A stretch of DNA of 64,000 bases from Panopea generosa (Eukaryota; Mollusca; Bivalvia; Adapedonta; Hiatellidae). Under the pieces are notes generated by a model. It was not told the DNA's origin, did no database searches, and saw only the letters and a program-made list of their open reading frames with translations. Within the stretch, counting starts at the first letter, position 1. Each line of letters starts with the position of its first letter. The position numbers were made by a program, and so were the translations under genes. Of this stretch, positions 38,901-50,900 are shown piece by piece. Location of the stretch: positions 6,568,544 to 6,632,543 of the forward strand of contig CM055895.1 of NCBI GenBank assembly GCA_029582155.1, in the 5' to 3' direction.

Positions 38901-41900
38901 TCGCATTCAAAATTGAGTAACTGCGAGAGAAAATGAAGAAAAAAATAACCAAAAAGCACCGACCCTTTTATTTTGCATCTAAAAAAATCAGCCAAAAAAA
39001 AAAAATAGTCCTACCTACCGACCCAATTTTTTTTCAGCATGAAACCTTAAACACATCATTTATTTTTTTAGGCCTTATTAAAAATTTCCTTGTGTTATAA
39101 CGAATTGCCGAGGAACGTTCAATGTCTAGTTTGCAAATGATTTAATAATTATAATTGTGTTTAAATGTAGAAAGAATAAATACTGTAACAATTTCAGAAA
39201 TGATTTTGTGTCATTTCTTTTTCACAGTTTTTCAGATTGTTTATTTTTGGTCTTCAGGCACAGTTGTGCTTCGAATTTCAAGTCACATTTTTCTAAAAGT
39301 TAAGGTTTTGGTATACAGTTTTATATATTGGTTTTCGCCCGATACTTTGAGGACCCAAACTATCCCTAATACAACAGTCGGCGAAATTTTTTAATTTTTT
39401 TGAAAAATCGGGACCTTTTACTATGGGTCATTTATCATTTATTTTTTTAGGCCTTACTGTGACGTATTGCACGTCTCTAAGGAGACTTTTAAAGATTTTT
39501 TATTTTTTCCATTGAAAGCAGATCGGATATCCAAATAATAAAAAAGATGTTCATTCACGTCCTATTTAATCAGGCTAGGTCAGACCTGAGTATTTTGAAG
39601 GAATTGGTCAATCCTGTAACCTGCATTCAAACAAAGACCCATGATGGTTCTAAAATAAATGACAAAACCATTAAGCATTGGCAATTGCAGAACTTCCCCT
39701 GGCAAACCATAGATTTGAAGTGTCACTGATTGTATATCATATGAGCAATGCTCATCACTATTCTGAAAAACTCAAGAATATTCATCTACTCTGATTTTGA
39801 TGATTAATTACTCATTAATTCATTAACTAATATCAGTGACCTATCCACCAGGCCTTCTAAAATTCCAAAATGCAAATCGGTCCAGGTTTTTTACTACCGT
39901 AAGAATCGCACTTATTTAAAAAAAATCACTTAAATTGCCTTACATTATGCCTTTACATGTATGCATACCCCACCCACCATGTCAGCAGCATCATGTATTT
40001 TCTGCGTTTATTTATTAATAAGGAACGATTTCAAGTTTATTTGTGTATTATTTATAACATACTTTACCACAATGTGTACATTTTAATGACTGACATTATG
40101 TTTCCGCGTTACTGAATAATTTTCATTATATTAAAAATGATCGATCGAACCGGAAGTGATGCAAGTTCCGGAAGCTGCGTGAAATAATCACCGTGGAAAC
40201 CAATGTAACGGTTCAACCACCAAAATAAATCATTCCGAACCTGTCCCAAATCAAAACAAAATTGGACCGGGTTCACTTTCATTAATTAATGTCATCAATT
40301 TTATAATTAAATTATTTTTTTTAAAAAAAAATGAAACAAACAAGTAACGCTGCACGTTTTATCAAATATTTTAATGACTCAAACAATATTCGGTCCAACC
40401 GTCCCAGCTTTGGTTAGCGGTATATCAAAGAAATTACGGACGCAAACACAGTCTTTTGATGAACCGACAGAATGCTATGGGTCGCTGATCACACATCGGA
40501 GGCGTGCTTCATAGCGATAGACTCTTCTAATACCGTCAATGGTTTGGTCGAAATTGACATCATTTCGCACAGCAGGTGACAAAAGAAACGGATTATTGGG
40601 TCAAATGATATTGCCGCAAGGCGTATTTCACAGGTCAGTATGGCATGATAAGAGCAATTTATGAGATTTTATACGACCGATAGAAAACATCTGGACCGAT
40701 TTTTTATTGAACTTTGAAAATATTTGGACCGATTTTTTATTAAACTTTGAAACGAAAACCGGTTTTGAACTTCAGAAATCGGTCCAAAAACCGAAAAACC
40801 GGCAATTTTAGAACGCCTGCTATCCACAGAGACTCACAGGAGCAGGTGCTTCTCGTGATGTTACGTAAACATCTATTGTTTTCAATCAAGTGACCGTGAT
40901 CTTCGCGTGATTGGTGTTGTGCGCAGTAATGGCGGCTGCTATCTTGAGTCTTGATCTTATGCGATGCTTGCTTTTCACTTGCTTTAATCAGTTTAATGTT
41001 ATATTCATATCAGCGATTTAATTACTGATGTCGTTTATATCATATACATAGTAGGGAGGCGATTGTATTTCTGTACATATCATTTTTTTATTGTTAAGTT
41101 GCAATTTGAGATGCGATTGTATCAAAATCACAACAACACCAAGGTTATTTGTTACTTAAAGTGGTGTAATCAAGTGACTGAATACCAATTAAAATTCTTG
41201 CATAAGGTACGTTTGCCACCTTAACCAATGTATAAGTACTCTGTGTATTCAGTGTGTTTTTTTTTCACCATTTTGGGAAGATGACCCATACCCTTGGAAT
41301 TTAGCGACGTTTTGATTAACATTGGGAAAACTTTTGCATTAAGAGAAGCAGTAAAAGTTTAATTTTTGATTGTAAATATTTTCAGAATCTTATAACCTAT
41401 TATGTTGTTTTTTTTTACCAGAAAAATATTGGAAAGCTGTTTACACCATATGGAGAAATAGGTGGAATTACGGTTAAGGAAAGTCCAAAGGTGAAAGGAC
41501 CAAACAACAAATATGCGTATGTATAAAAATCATGGAATTCCCTTTAGGCCACTAAATACACTAATTTGTTTTCTGCACAATATCCAACATGATTCCCACC
41601 CCCAGCCCCTTAAAGTGATAGAATACTGCCCCAAGCAGACAATGTACTGATACGACTGAAACATTTTTCCTACCCTATTTTTTCAGGGGTTAACCAGAAA
41701 GAACATATTTTTGTTTCATTTCATCTTGGGTAGATAGGTAGGTAAATTATTAAATTATATTTTACATTATCTGTTGAAGCCTTATTTTGTGGATATGAGA
41801 AAATGTTTATGGAGCAATGTAGGAAAAAATAGTGTTGCAAGGGAAATTAACAAAGAAGAATTTTCTTTATCATAGGATTCAAACTCGGGTCGCCCAGGCG

Positions 41901-44900
41901 ACAATCTTCAGATATAATAGAAACGTCCGATATTAACCAACAACAAACAATGGTAAATCGCAGTCAGTTATCTTCCCCTGATTTCCGCTTGGGGCGCCAC
42001 CGTACGCGGTCCAACAGATAAGTTGCAGAGCCAGTGCTATCAGTAAAATCACATAAAATCAATACCGTTTAATCTAAAAAAATACACAATGGAATCAAAG
42101 TTCGGAAGTCTTACGATACTGGAATTAAAAGAAGAATTGAAGAAAAGAGATGCCAAACAATCTGGAAGGAAAAAGGAACTTGTTGAAAGGTGCGTAATTG
42201 TTGATAAAAACGGTCAGATGCTGACTGAACCATCCAAGTGTAAACAAAGAATTTGCGCAGTTGGAATTTTATCTCCGAAATATTTATTCTATTTTTGCCG
42301 ATTTTTTTTAGTTTAAATGGTAAAAACAAACTAGTTTTAGTTTTATAAGGTATTATTTATTTACAACAGATTTCCAAAATTTATGAAAGAACTTTGTCCC
42401 CTTCTTATTTTTGATAAGCCGCTCGGTGGGAAAAGTGGGTGGGGTAATGTAGAATCGGTACGGTCTGGTCACGTAAATAATGATTCCATTGAGAAATCAA
42501 TACTTACACTTAACGGAAAGTACAGATTTGTTGAATTGAAGGATATTATAAATAATTTTTAAGCATAAATAATTCATATTTTTCAGGTTGGACGCCTATG
42601 ATAGAAACAAGAATTTTGGAAACTCGGATGTTCAAGAGCCAGACTTCTATATAACTGTTCCAGAACAAAGTCATTATAGTGATATTAACTCCGACACCAA
42701 GTTTTGTGATGTGAAACTGAATTCAGTTGTTGAGTTTTTACAACAATTTGACAAGACCATGGACACTTCTATCAAAACCTTCTACAAGGAGAAGTTCCTC
42801 CAATATTTTAGAGTTGCAAATGAGTTTGATCATAGAGTATATGTAAAGAGCAGCTGTCATGCAGAAATGAGAAAGGGTGTTGTTTATCAAGTGGATGTTG
42901 TTTTTGATAAAGAGGGACTTATACTTGAAACCCAGTGTGAGTGTGCTGCTGGCATGGGACCCAGTGCCCATTGCAAGCATGTGTGTACTGTTTTGTATGC
43001 TTCGACAATGTTTTCTAAACAGAAAACAATTTTAACTGAAGAGACTTGTACTCAAAAACTGATGAGTTTTAACAAATGTAAAAAGTTCATTGGAAGTCCA
43101 GTAAAAGCGAGTAATTTAAATGTTCTTGGAGCTGATGAATTTACCAATATGGACTTTGATCCTAGACCTATGGAATTTAGAAATCGACCAGGGTACAGCG
43201 ACCACCTCAGAAATACATGCCTGAATCACCCACACATATCAAAAAAGCCAATATTTCAAACAATCACACCAGCTAACAGCAAAGCCGTAGCATTAGATCA
43301 TGATTACTTTAAATTAACCCCTGAAGAACAATTTTTGGAATCGATGTGCATCACTAAAATAAGTCTAAATGAAATCAAATCAGTTGAATCAAGAACTTTG
43401 GGACAAAGCAACAATTCACAATGGGCAGAGGAGAGAACAAAACGACTTCCTTCATCAATGTTTGCACGTATCTGCAAAGCCACGGATAGGACAGACAAGA
43501 ATAAATTAGCTAAGTCTTTGACAGAAGTGTTTAAGATAGATGCGCCAGCACTTAAACACGGACGCAGATATGAAGATGCTGCAATCAGTCGTTATATGTC
43601 GGACACACAGAATGTTGTAAAAAAAAGTGGCATTTTAGTATCACATGAATTTCCATTCTTGTCTTGTTCGCCTGATGGCATAGTCAATGATTCAAAAATT
43701 GTCGAAGTAAAATGTCCATTTTCAGCACGCGACCAAATGATAACTCCATTTTCTGTACCATATATTATGATCGATTCAGAATCAAAATGCTACTTAGACC
43801 ACAGCCATAGTTATTATTTTCAAATCCAAGGGCAGCTGCTATGCACTGGCGCACAAGAATGTGATCTTATTATATATACAGTAACTGACGTCAAATATTT
43901 GAAAGTAAATAGAAATGATTCTTTTATAGAATCAATGGTTGCAGATTTAAAACTATTTTTTGACAATCATTTTAAGACGGCTGTTCTTGAGAAATTTTTC
44001 TATAAAACCTATATTGATTAGTCCATATAGTACTTTTGATTTGCAGAGATATTATTTTAAACATTACAATGAAACAAGTCATTGTAACCTTGTGATTTCA
44101 GTTCTCATTCAGACCTAATTTTTCAGCTTAATCGTGTGAGCTGAGTCTTCACTTTTGTTTTAGGTATACATATTTAAATTAATTTGTTGGAAGCCATATA
44201 TAAACCATCACAGATGGCAGGACAGGGATTCAAACTGGTGACCCCAAGGTTGATAGTAAGACATACTACCTACAGAGCAGACCGTGCCAGATTTATGTGA
44301 ACTAAATCAGTCAAATATTGCATATGATGACAATATAAAATAATTAGGAACTTTAAAATGTGTACCTCGTTTAAAGTGGTATGGCAAAAATATCTGAAAT
44401 GACCAACAGAAAAAAAGAAAATATCATTTGATTACATTATTTTAATATTTATTCATTATGAATAATTGTTGTCACTTATCTGTTAACATATGATAATATT
44501 TATGTTTTAAAGGGACACATGGCAACATTGAAATTTAATTCCACTTATGCATCAAAGTAATCTTTACATATATGTACAACCAAAGAGTCATCTCCAAATA
44601 TTACAATCTGAAACTCTGTATTGATATCTAACAAAAACATTATTTATATGAAATTACAGCGTAATATCGGCTCGTTTTGAATAGATAAACAAATATTCTA
44701 ATATAAAATTTGTTTATAATTATATTGCCTAAGAATTTTTTTAATTACAACGACAAAAACTGTGTATCTACACATGTGAATACAGTACTTTTTATCATGA
44801 GGAATTGTGCACCTTTTTAAAATAAAAACACAAATTAAAAATCTTCACACATTACCAGTATACTTCATCATGTACCAGGTATATACTTTCGGAAACAGAG

Positions 44901-47900
44901 ATCATTAAAAATTGAACAAATGTGCCATGTGTCTTTTTAAATTAAACAAGCTGTTAAAACAATATAAATATTGACAAATATAAGCATATATATATATAAA
45001 AATACAGAAACAGCAATTAAAATTGTTGAGTATAAAGAAATTTCCTTGTTTGTTTTCATTAACATTATTATAGGAATATTACAATTCCTAATCTTGTTTG
45101 TAAGTCCCAACACATTGCTTGGGAACTCCAGGGGTACATCTCAGTTCATACCAATTTATTTTACCTCTCATACAAAGAAACCTCAAAATGCAGGTACTCT
45201 CGAGTCCACTCCCTGGTTAGAACCAGTACCTTGTGTTGTTTTTAGAGAGGATCAAGCCAAGCTGTGGATCGAACCAACAACTTCTGGCATGAGTTGCAAA
45301 CACTCTATCCACTACACTATCGCCTCTATTTTCTTAACCCATATTGATGCCTTACAACATGCACAAGAAACATTGATCGTGTTCTTACCACCACTCGTGC
45401 ATATTTAACTTAAATTAATATTTAACTATTAAATTTTAATTAAAACATCGCTAAAATTCCACAAATTCCAAGTGGGTGGGTTATTTACCCAAAATGGTGA
45501 AAAAATTGTTCAGTTAATATCTTACACAACTGGATGTCAATAATTGATTTTCCTCTAATTTGTCTTATTGTACAATCTAATATACAGGTTTTAAAAAAAG
45601 GTACGAGGATATACCATCATGTTTGTTTAACCCTTTACTCCATAGATACACGTTTTTCAACACCAATCACAGAAGACCTTTGAAAACAGTGCTGGAAGAG
45701 TTCAGATTGCTCATAACGAGCAATCTGAACACTTCCTGCACTGTTTTCTACTCTGTCAGTTAATATAAACATAATTCACCCAATAATTCAAAAGCCTTCT
45801 ATATAAGAGGTGTCCTAAGGTGTTTATATGAAGTAAAGGGTTAATATTTTTATATATCTATGCATGCTTAGAAACAATGCCTGTCCTGAAATTACAAAGC
45901 ATGAAACAATCAAAAATTATATCGGACGAAATTTTTGTTTCAGTCCCTGATAAAGGGTGACATAAAATTTTATAAGTTTTTCCAAGGCCGATAACTCTTT
46001 CAATATGCACACGTTTGCTTGCAATTTTTCTGTCCTCCATAACAATTCGTCCAGACATTCTGTTTTTTTTCTTAAAAAAATGTGGTACATTAATTTTAAC
46101 ATTCATGGTGGCAAACAAGTCCTGCACATTAAAACCTTTGTCAGCCATAATAGAATCATTTGGGTCGCACATGTTAAGTAATTGACTACGTTCAACAATT
46201 TGTCTATCACTTGTCGACCCTGCAAATCCTGGAGACACATATGAAACTAAGCCCCCTGGTGTGGCACCGATTAGTGTTTTTACAGTATTTTTATGTTTAT
46301 ATGTTGAGAAAGTAGCCTGCTGAGCTTTTGGTGCCTTTGTCCTTTTTATCTGGCATTCAGTTCCATCAATTATAACACGAGTGGTTGGAAATTTGGATTT
46401 GAAGTCGGATGGTAGGAAATATCTCACAAGATTCTGTGATGGCCATATATTATACTCACGCCACTGCTTTGACATAAATATTATCCATGTAAACACTATA
46501 TTTTTCACACTGTTCTCTGATACACAAAACATACGTGACAATTCAAAATGAGTCAAGTTTCTTCGAAGTTTCATTAAAGTCATGAAAAACTGATTTTCAA
46601 TTGACACATTTTCAACTTGATGGTACATATAATTTAAGCAGTATGCAGCAGGACCAAGTGTGTTGAGAACAAACATGAAATTTAAGTAGTCTTCCAATCC
46701 TGTGTAGAAATGAATAAATTTATTGTCTTCAATAAAGTTTTCAATACCAAAAAGTGGTTTAGGGTCAGTATCGGTCTGTATCTGGCAATCTCTGAATTGC
46801 TTCAATGGTGTGGCGGTATAAATATCATTTGGTTCTTCCGACACATCGGTTTCTACAGCAACCTCACAACAATCTAGTGGTTCAAAAAATTCTGTAGTGA
46901 ATTGCTCATCAACAATTTGATCATGTTTTCTTTTTCGGTTTTCCTGTCCTGAGTCCTAAATTTCCTGGACAATTGTGAAGGGGTCATTGGCCTTGTCCAC
47001 TGAAACTGGCTGGGGACAGCTGTAGGCAACAACTTCTGTTGAATAGGCTTTCGACCTGGAAATAGATACGGTAATATAATATCAAATGATTTACCAGTCG
47101 TCTTTCAGAATACAATTACTCCGGGTCAAACGAAGTATTTTATAAACACACAATATATCCTGTATTTTGTTTTAAACATGTTTCCCATTCATTTCATGTA
47201 CAAGTATAGACATTAGGTTTAAATAATAAAGTAACATATTATAAACTGATCAATGCACTTCAACAATAGCTGATAATTAACAGTGTTTGGTAATTAAGGT
47301 ACAAACATGCACCCTCATTTTAAAGACCAAAATGATAATTAATAATTAACCAATACTATCACACACTAATTATAAACAAATACCATCATAAGAATATGAT
47401 TGTGACACCTATCATGGTGTGAAATACAATACAGTTTATGTATTTATCCATGTGTGGTATGAAACCTCAATTTGGTACGAAACCTCTGTAAATCGTATAC
47501 ATTACCCCACCCACAATTTTAATATGTTATTCTCGATCTCATCTGAGGATCGATTGGTCATTTATGTATAACGTATCGCGGTTTAATTTGTTTGGTTTAA
47601 TAATAAACCAGATAAATAAGACCAAAACGTACCATCTATCGTTTGTTGGGCGTAATCATCAGGTTTGAAGTGAGCATGGCAAACAACAGCTGATTTCGAC
47701 GGTTCCCAATTTTTCAACGATTCTTCGTCCATTCGTTTAATTGCCGTGATCCATTTTTGTCGTCTTTTTTGGTCAGATGGAAACGTATGTCCTCCTCTCA
47801 GATGACATTCTGGTACGCAACAACATGTACTTGGCATTATTGCTCGTTTCTTTGCACGATTAATATATATTTCGTTCTTTGTTGTTTATTTCATTTACGA

Positions 47901-50900
47901 TAAAGACCGAAAACGCCGAAAATAGCTTGGACCGCGTCTGGTGGCGCCATCTTTCAACGACCGATAACTCACTGCGATTTACCATAGAAAATGATTATTT
48001 TTTTGGTGAATGCAATAAACATTTTAAGAGTAGGAGCAATATTATTTTAGGCCCAACTATTTAAAAGTTTGCGTCAAATACCCCTGTAATATTGCACAAA
48101 ATGTTTTACCATCCACCATCCTGTTGGTTAATTTATAATATTGTGAGTAGATCTGATGAAGTATATAAAATATTTTGTAAGGTCTATAAGACTGAAGTAT
48201 GTCAGTCCTTTCAATTGAATTTTTTTTACATATGATATATTAGGATTTCTGTGGCCTTTGAGCCTAAATGTGTGCCTCCTCTAACGTATATGTATATACC
48301 TATAATATGTTGAAATAGGAACAAACAATTGTTTAGTTACTTTAATTTCTAATGTTATTTCCTTATTAGGTTTGTGAAATACCTGTGTGAACCAGATGCA
48401 GATCGGGCAGCTCTGGAGCTGGATAGGATGAAGGTGTCTGGAATAGAGATTACGGTGAAACGAGCAGACAAAGAAGCAAAAAAGAAGTAAGCTATCATTA
48501 TACATGTATGTTCTAGCTGGGAAGACATTAATGCCTACCTGTCTCCTTTGCTTTTATCATTTTTAGCTGGGCCCTGTTGGCGTTCATGAGTTCGAATCTC
48601 TGCCTTGTTTCACTTTCGGAGATGATTGATGTATGACATTGAGTCTCATTATCATTCGTCTCTCATCGCTGATTCTAGTGGTGAAGTTATCAGTTATTTG
48701 TGGAGATGAGTGTGCTCGAGTACTGATTAACCTTCCAGGATCCCAGGATAGAGTGGTTAGATTAATGAATTGTTAAATAGTTCATGATGGCGTAAAATAA
48801 TATTAAATATTCTATCAATATTTATATTTTGAACTCATATGGGCTGCGTTAACATTCGATGCAGCATGGTCTATGGTCTAAAAAGAAATGCGTGAGAAAG
48901 ATTGTCAGTTACTTGCTTAATAAAGGTAGTTCTGATCAGATTTATTTTTAGGTCTTCCTCCACCAATAAAACTGGATATGCCATATATAACCTGAAAAGT
49001 GTTAAAAATGGTGTTAAACCCCATTAAAATAAAAAACAAACACAAAAAACAAAGGGCAGTTAATTTCATGCTGAGTTTTCACAAAGCTGAAATTAGCAAT
49101 TTTAATGACATGTAATATTTGTACTTGAGAATAATGTAAATTGCTCATTAATTTTCATCTGTATTTTGTTTTGTTTTATTAGCAGGAACCCAACCGAGAA
49201 TCAAGGTAGACGGGGACTGAAAGGTTCAGACACAGGTATTATAAAGGTTCAGACTGTTATTATAAAAGTTCAGACATTGTATTATAAAGGTTCAGACACT
49301 GTTATTATAAAGGTTCAGATACAGGTATTATAAAGGTTCAGACACAGGTATAATAAAGGTTCAGACACAGGTATTATAAAGGTTCAGACATGGGTATTAT
49401 AAAGGTTCAGACACAGGTATTATAAAGGTTCAGACACTGTTATTATAAAAGTTCAGACATTGTATTATAAAGGTTCAGACACTGTTATTATAAAAGTTCA
49501 GACATTGTATTATAAAGGTTCAGACAGTTATTGTCAAGGCTCAGACACTGTTATTATAAAGGTTCAGATACAGGTATTATAAAGGTTCAGACAGTTATTG
49601 TCAAGGTTCAGACACCAGTATTACAAAGATTCAGACACTGTTATTATAAAGGTTCAGATACAGGTATTATAAAGGTTCAGACAGGGGTATTATAAAGGTT
49701 CAGACACAGGTATTATAAAGGTTCAGACATGGGTATTATAAAGGTTCAGACACAGGTATTATAAAGGTTCAGATACGGGTATTATAAAGGTTCAGACTCT
49801 GTTATTATAATAGTTCAGACATTGTATTATAAAGGTTCAGACACAGGTATTATAAAGGTTCAGACACTGTTATTATAAAAGTTCAGACATTGTATTATAA
49901 AGGTTCAGACAGTTATTGTCAAGACTCAGACACTGTTATTATAAAGGTTCAGATACAGGTATTGTAAAGGTTCAGATACAGGTATTATAAAGGTTCAGAT
50001 ACAGGTATCATAAAGGTTCAGACACAGGTATCATAAAGGTTCAGATACAGGTATCATAAAAGTTCAGATACAGGTATCATAAAGGTTCATACACAGGTAT
50101 TATAAAGGTTCAGATACAGGTGTTATAAAGGCTCAGATACAGGTATTATAAAGGTTCAGATACAGGTGTTATAAAGGTTCAGATACAGGTATCAAGGTTC
50201 AGACACAGGTATTATAAAGGTTCAGATACAGGTATTATAAAGGTTCAGATACAGGTATTATAAAGGTTCAGAAACAGGTGTCATAAAGGTTCAGATACAG
50301 GTGTCATAAAGGTTCAGACACAGGTATTATAAAGGTTCAGACACATGTATTATAAAGGTTCAGATACAGGTATTATAAAGGTTCAGACACAGGTATCATA
50401 AAGGTTCAGACACAGGTATCATAAAGGTTCAGACACAGGTATCATAAAGGTTCAGATACAGGTATTATAAAGGTTCAGATACAGGTGTCATAAAAGTTCA
50501 GATACAGGTGTCATAAAGGTTCAGACACAGGTGTTATAAAGGTTCAGATACAGGTGTCATAAAGGTTCAGATACAGGTATCATAAAGGTTCAGATACAGG
50601 TATCATAAAGGTTCAGATACAGGTATCATAAAGGTTCAGACACAGGTATCATAAAGGTTCAGACACATGTATCATAAAGGTTCAGACACAGGTATTATAA
50701 AGGTTCAGACACAGGTGTCATAAAGGTTCAGACACAGGTGTTATAAAGGTTCAGATACAGGTGTCATAAAGGTTCAGACACAGGTGTCATAAAGGTTCAG
50801 ACACAGGTATCATAAAGGTTCAGATACAGGTATTATAAAGGTTCAGATACAGGTATTATAAATGTTCAGATACAGGTATTATAAAGGTTCAGATACAGGT

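Larger units (their letters stand above)
32924..41421 (+). other. Intron 1 of the STK31-like gene (8.5 kb, transposon-filled)
   Basis: Bounded by GTAAGC and TTTACCAG. Besides the separately listed hAT elements, fold-back element, hairpin and 39-bp minisatellite, the stretches 32,924-33,285, 36,002-36,365, 36,885-37,464 and 40,828-41,421 look like ordinary AT-rich intron. The block 41,251-41,350 is a dispersed repeat shared with 59,386-59,476. Confidence 0.7.
41952..47983. mobile_element. ISL2EU-like DNA transposon, two-gene, nearly intact
   Basis: 6,032 bp between inverted ends GGTAAATCGCAGT(C/G)AGTTATC. Further matched terminal blocks inside are GGCGCCACC and ACGCGGTCCAA. The dinucleotide AT flanks both sides (41,950-41,951; 47,984-47,985), consistent with a 2-bp target duplication. 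Two genes converge from the two ends: an SAP-SWIM-YqaJ nuclease on plus and a THAP plus DDE transposase on minus. A THAP/DDE transposase paired with a YqaJ-type nuclease is, as I recall it, the hallmark of the ISL2EU superfamily. Subterminal inverted copies of GTGGGTGGGGTAATGTA lie about 470-480 bp from each end. SINE scraps and a piggyBac-like MITE are nested in the centre. Confidence 0.8.
41517..48369 (+). other. Intron 2 of the STK31-like gene, occupied by a transposon
   Basis: Of 6,853 bp, 6,032 bp are the ISL2EU-like element. The host remainder is 41,517-41,949 and 47,986-48,369, without gene content. Near 41,876 a tRNA B-box-like word in minus orientation (GAGTTTGAATCC) hints at a SINE scrap. 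Confidence 0.75.

Noticed and set aside
44971..45408. 145-codon plus-strand frame
   Set aside because: It runs antisense across a tRNA-headed SINE in the transposon interior and shows no protein features.
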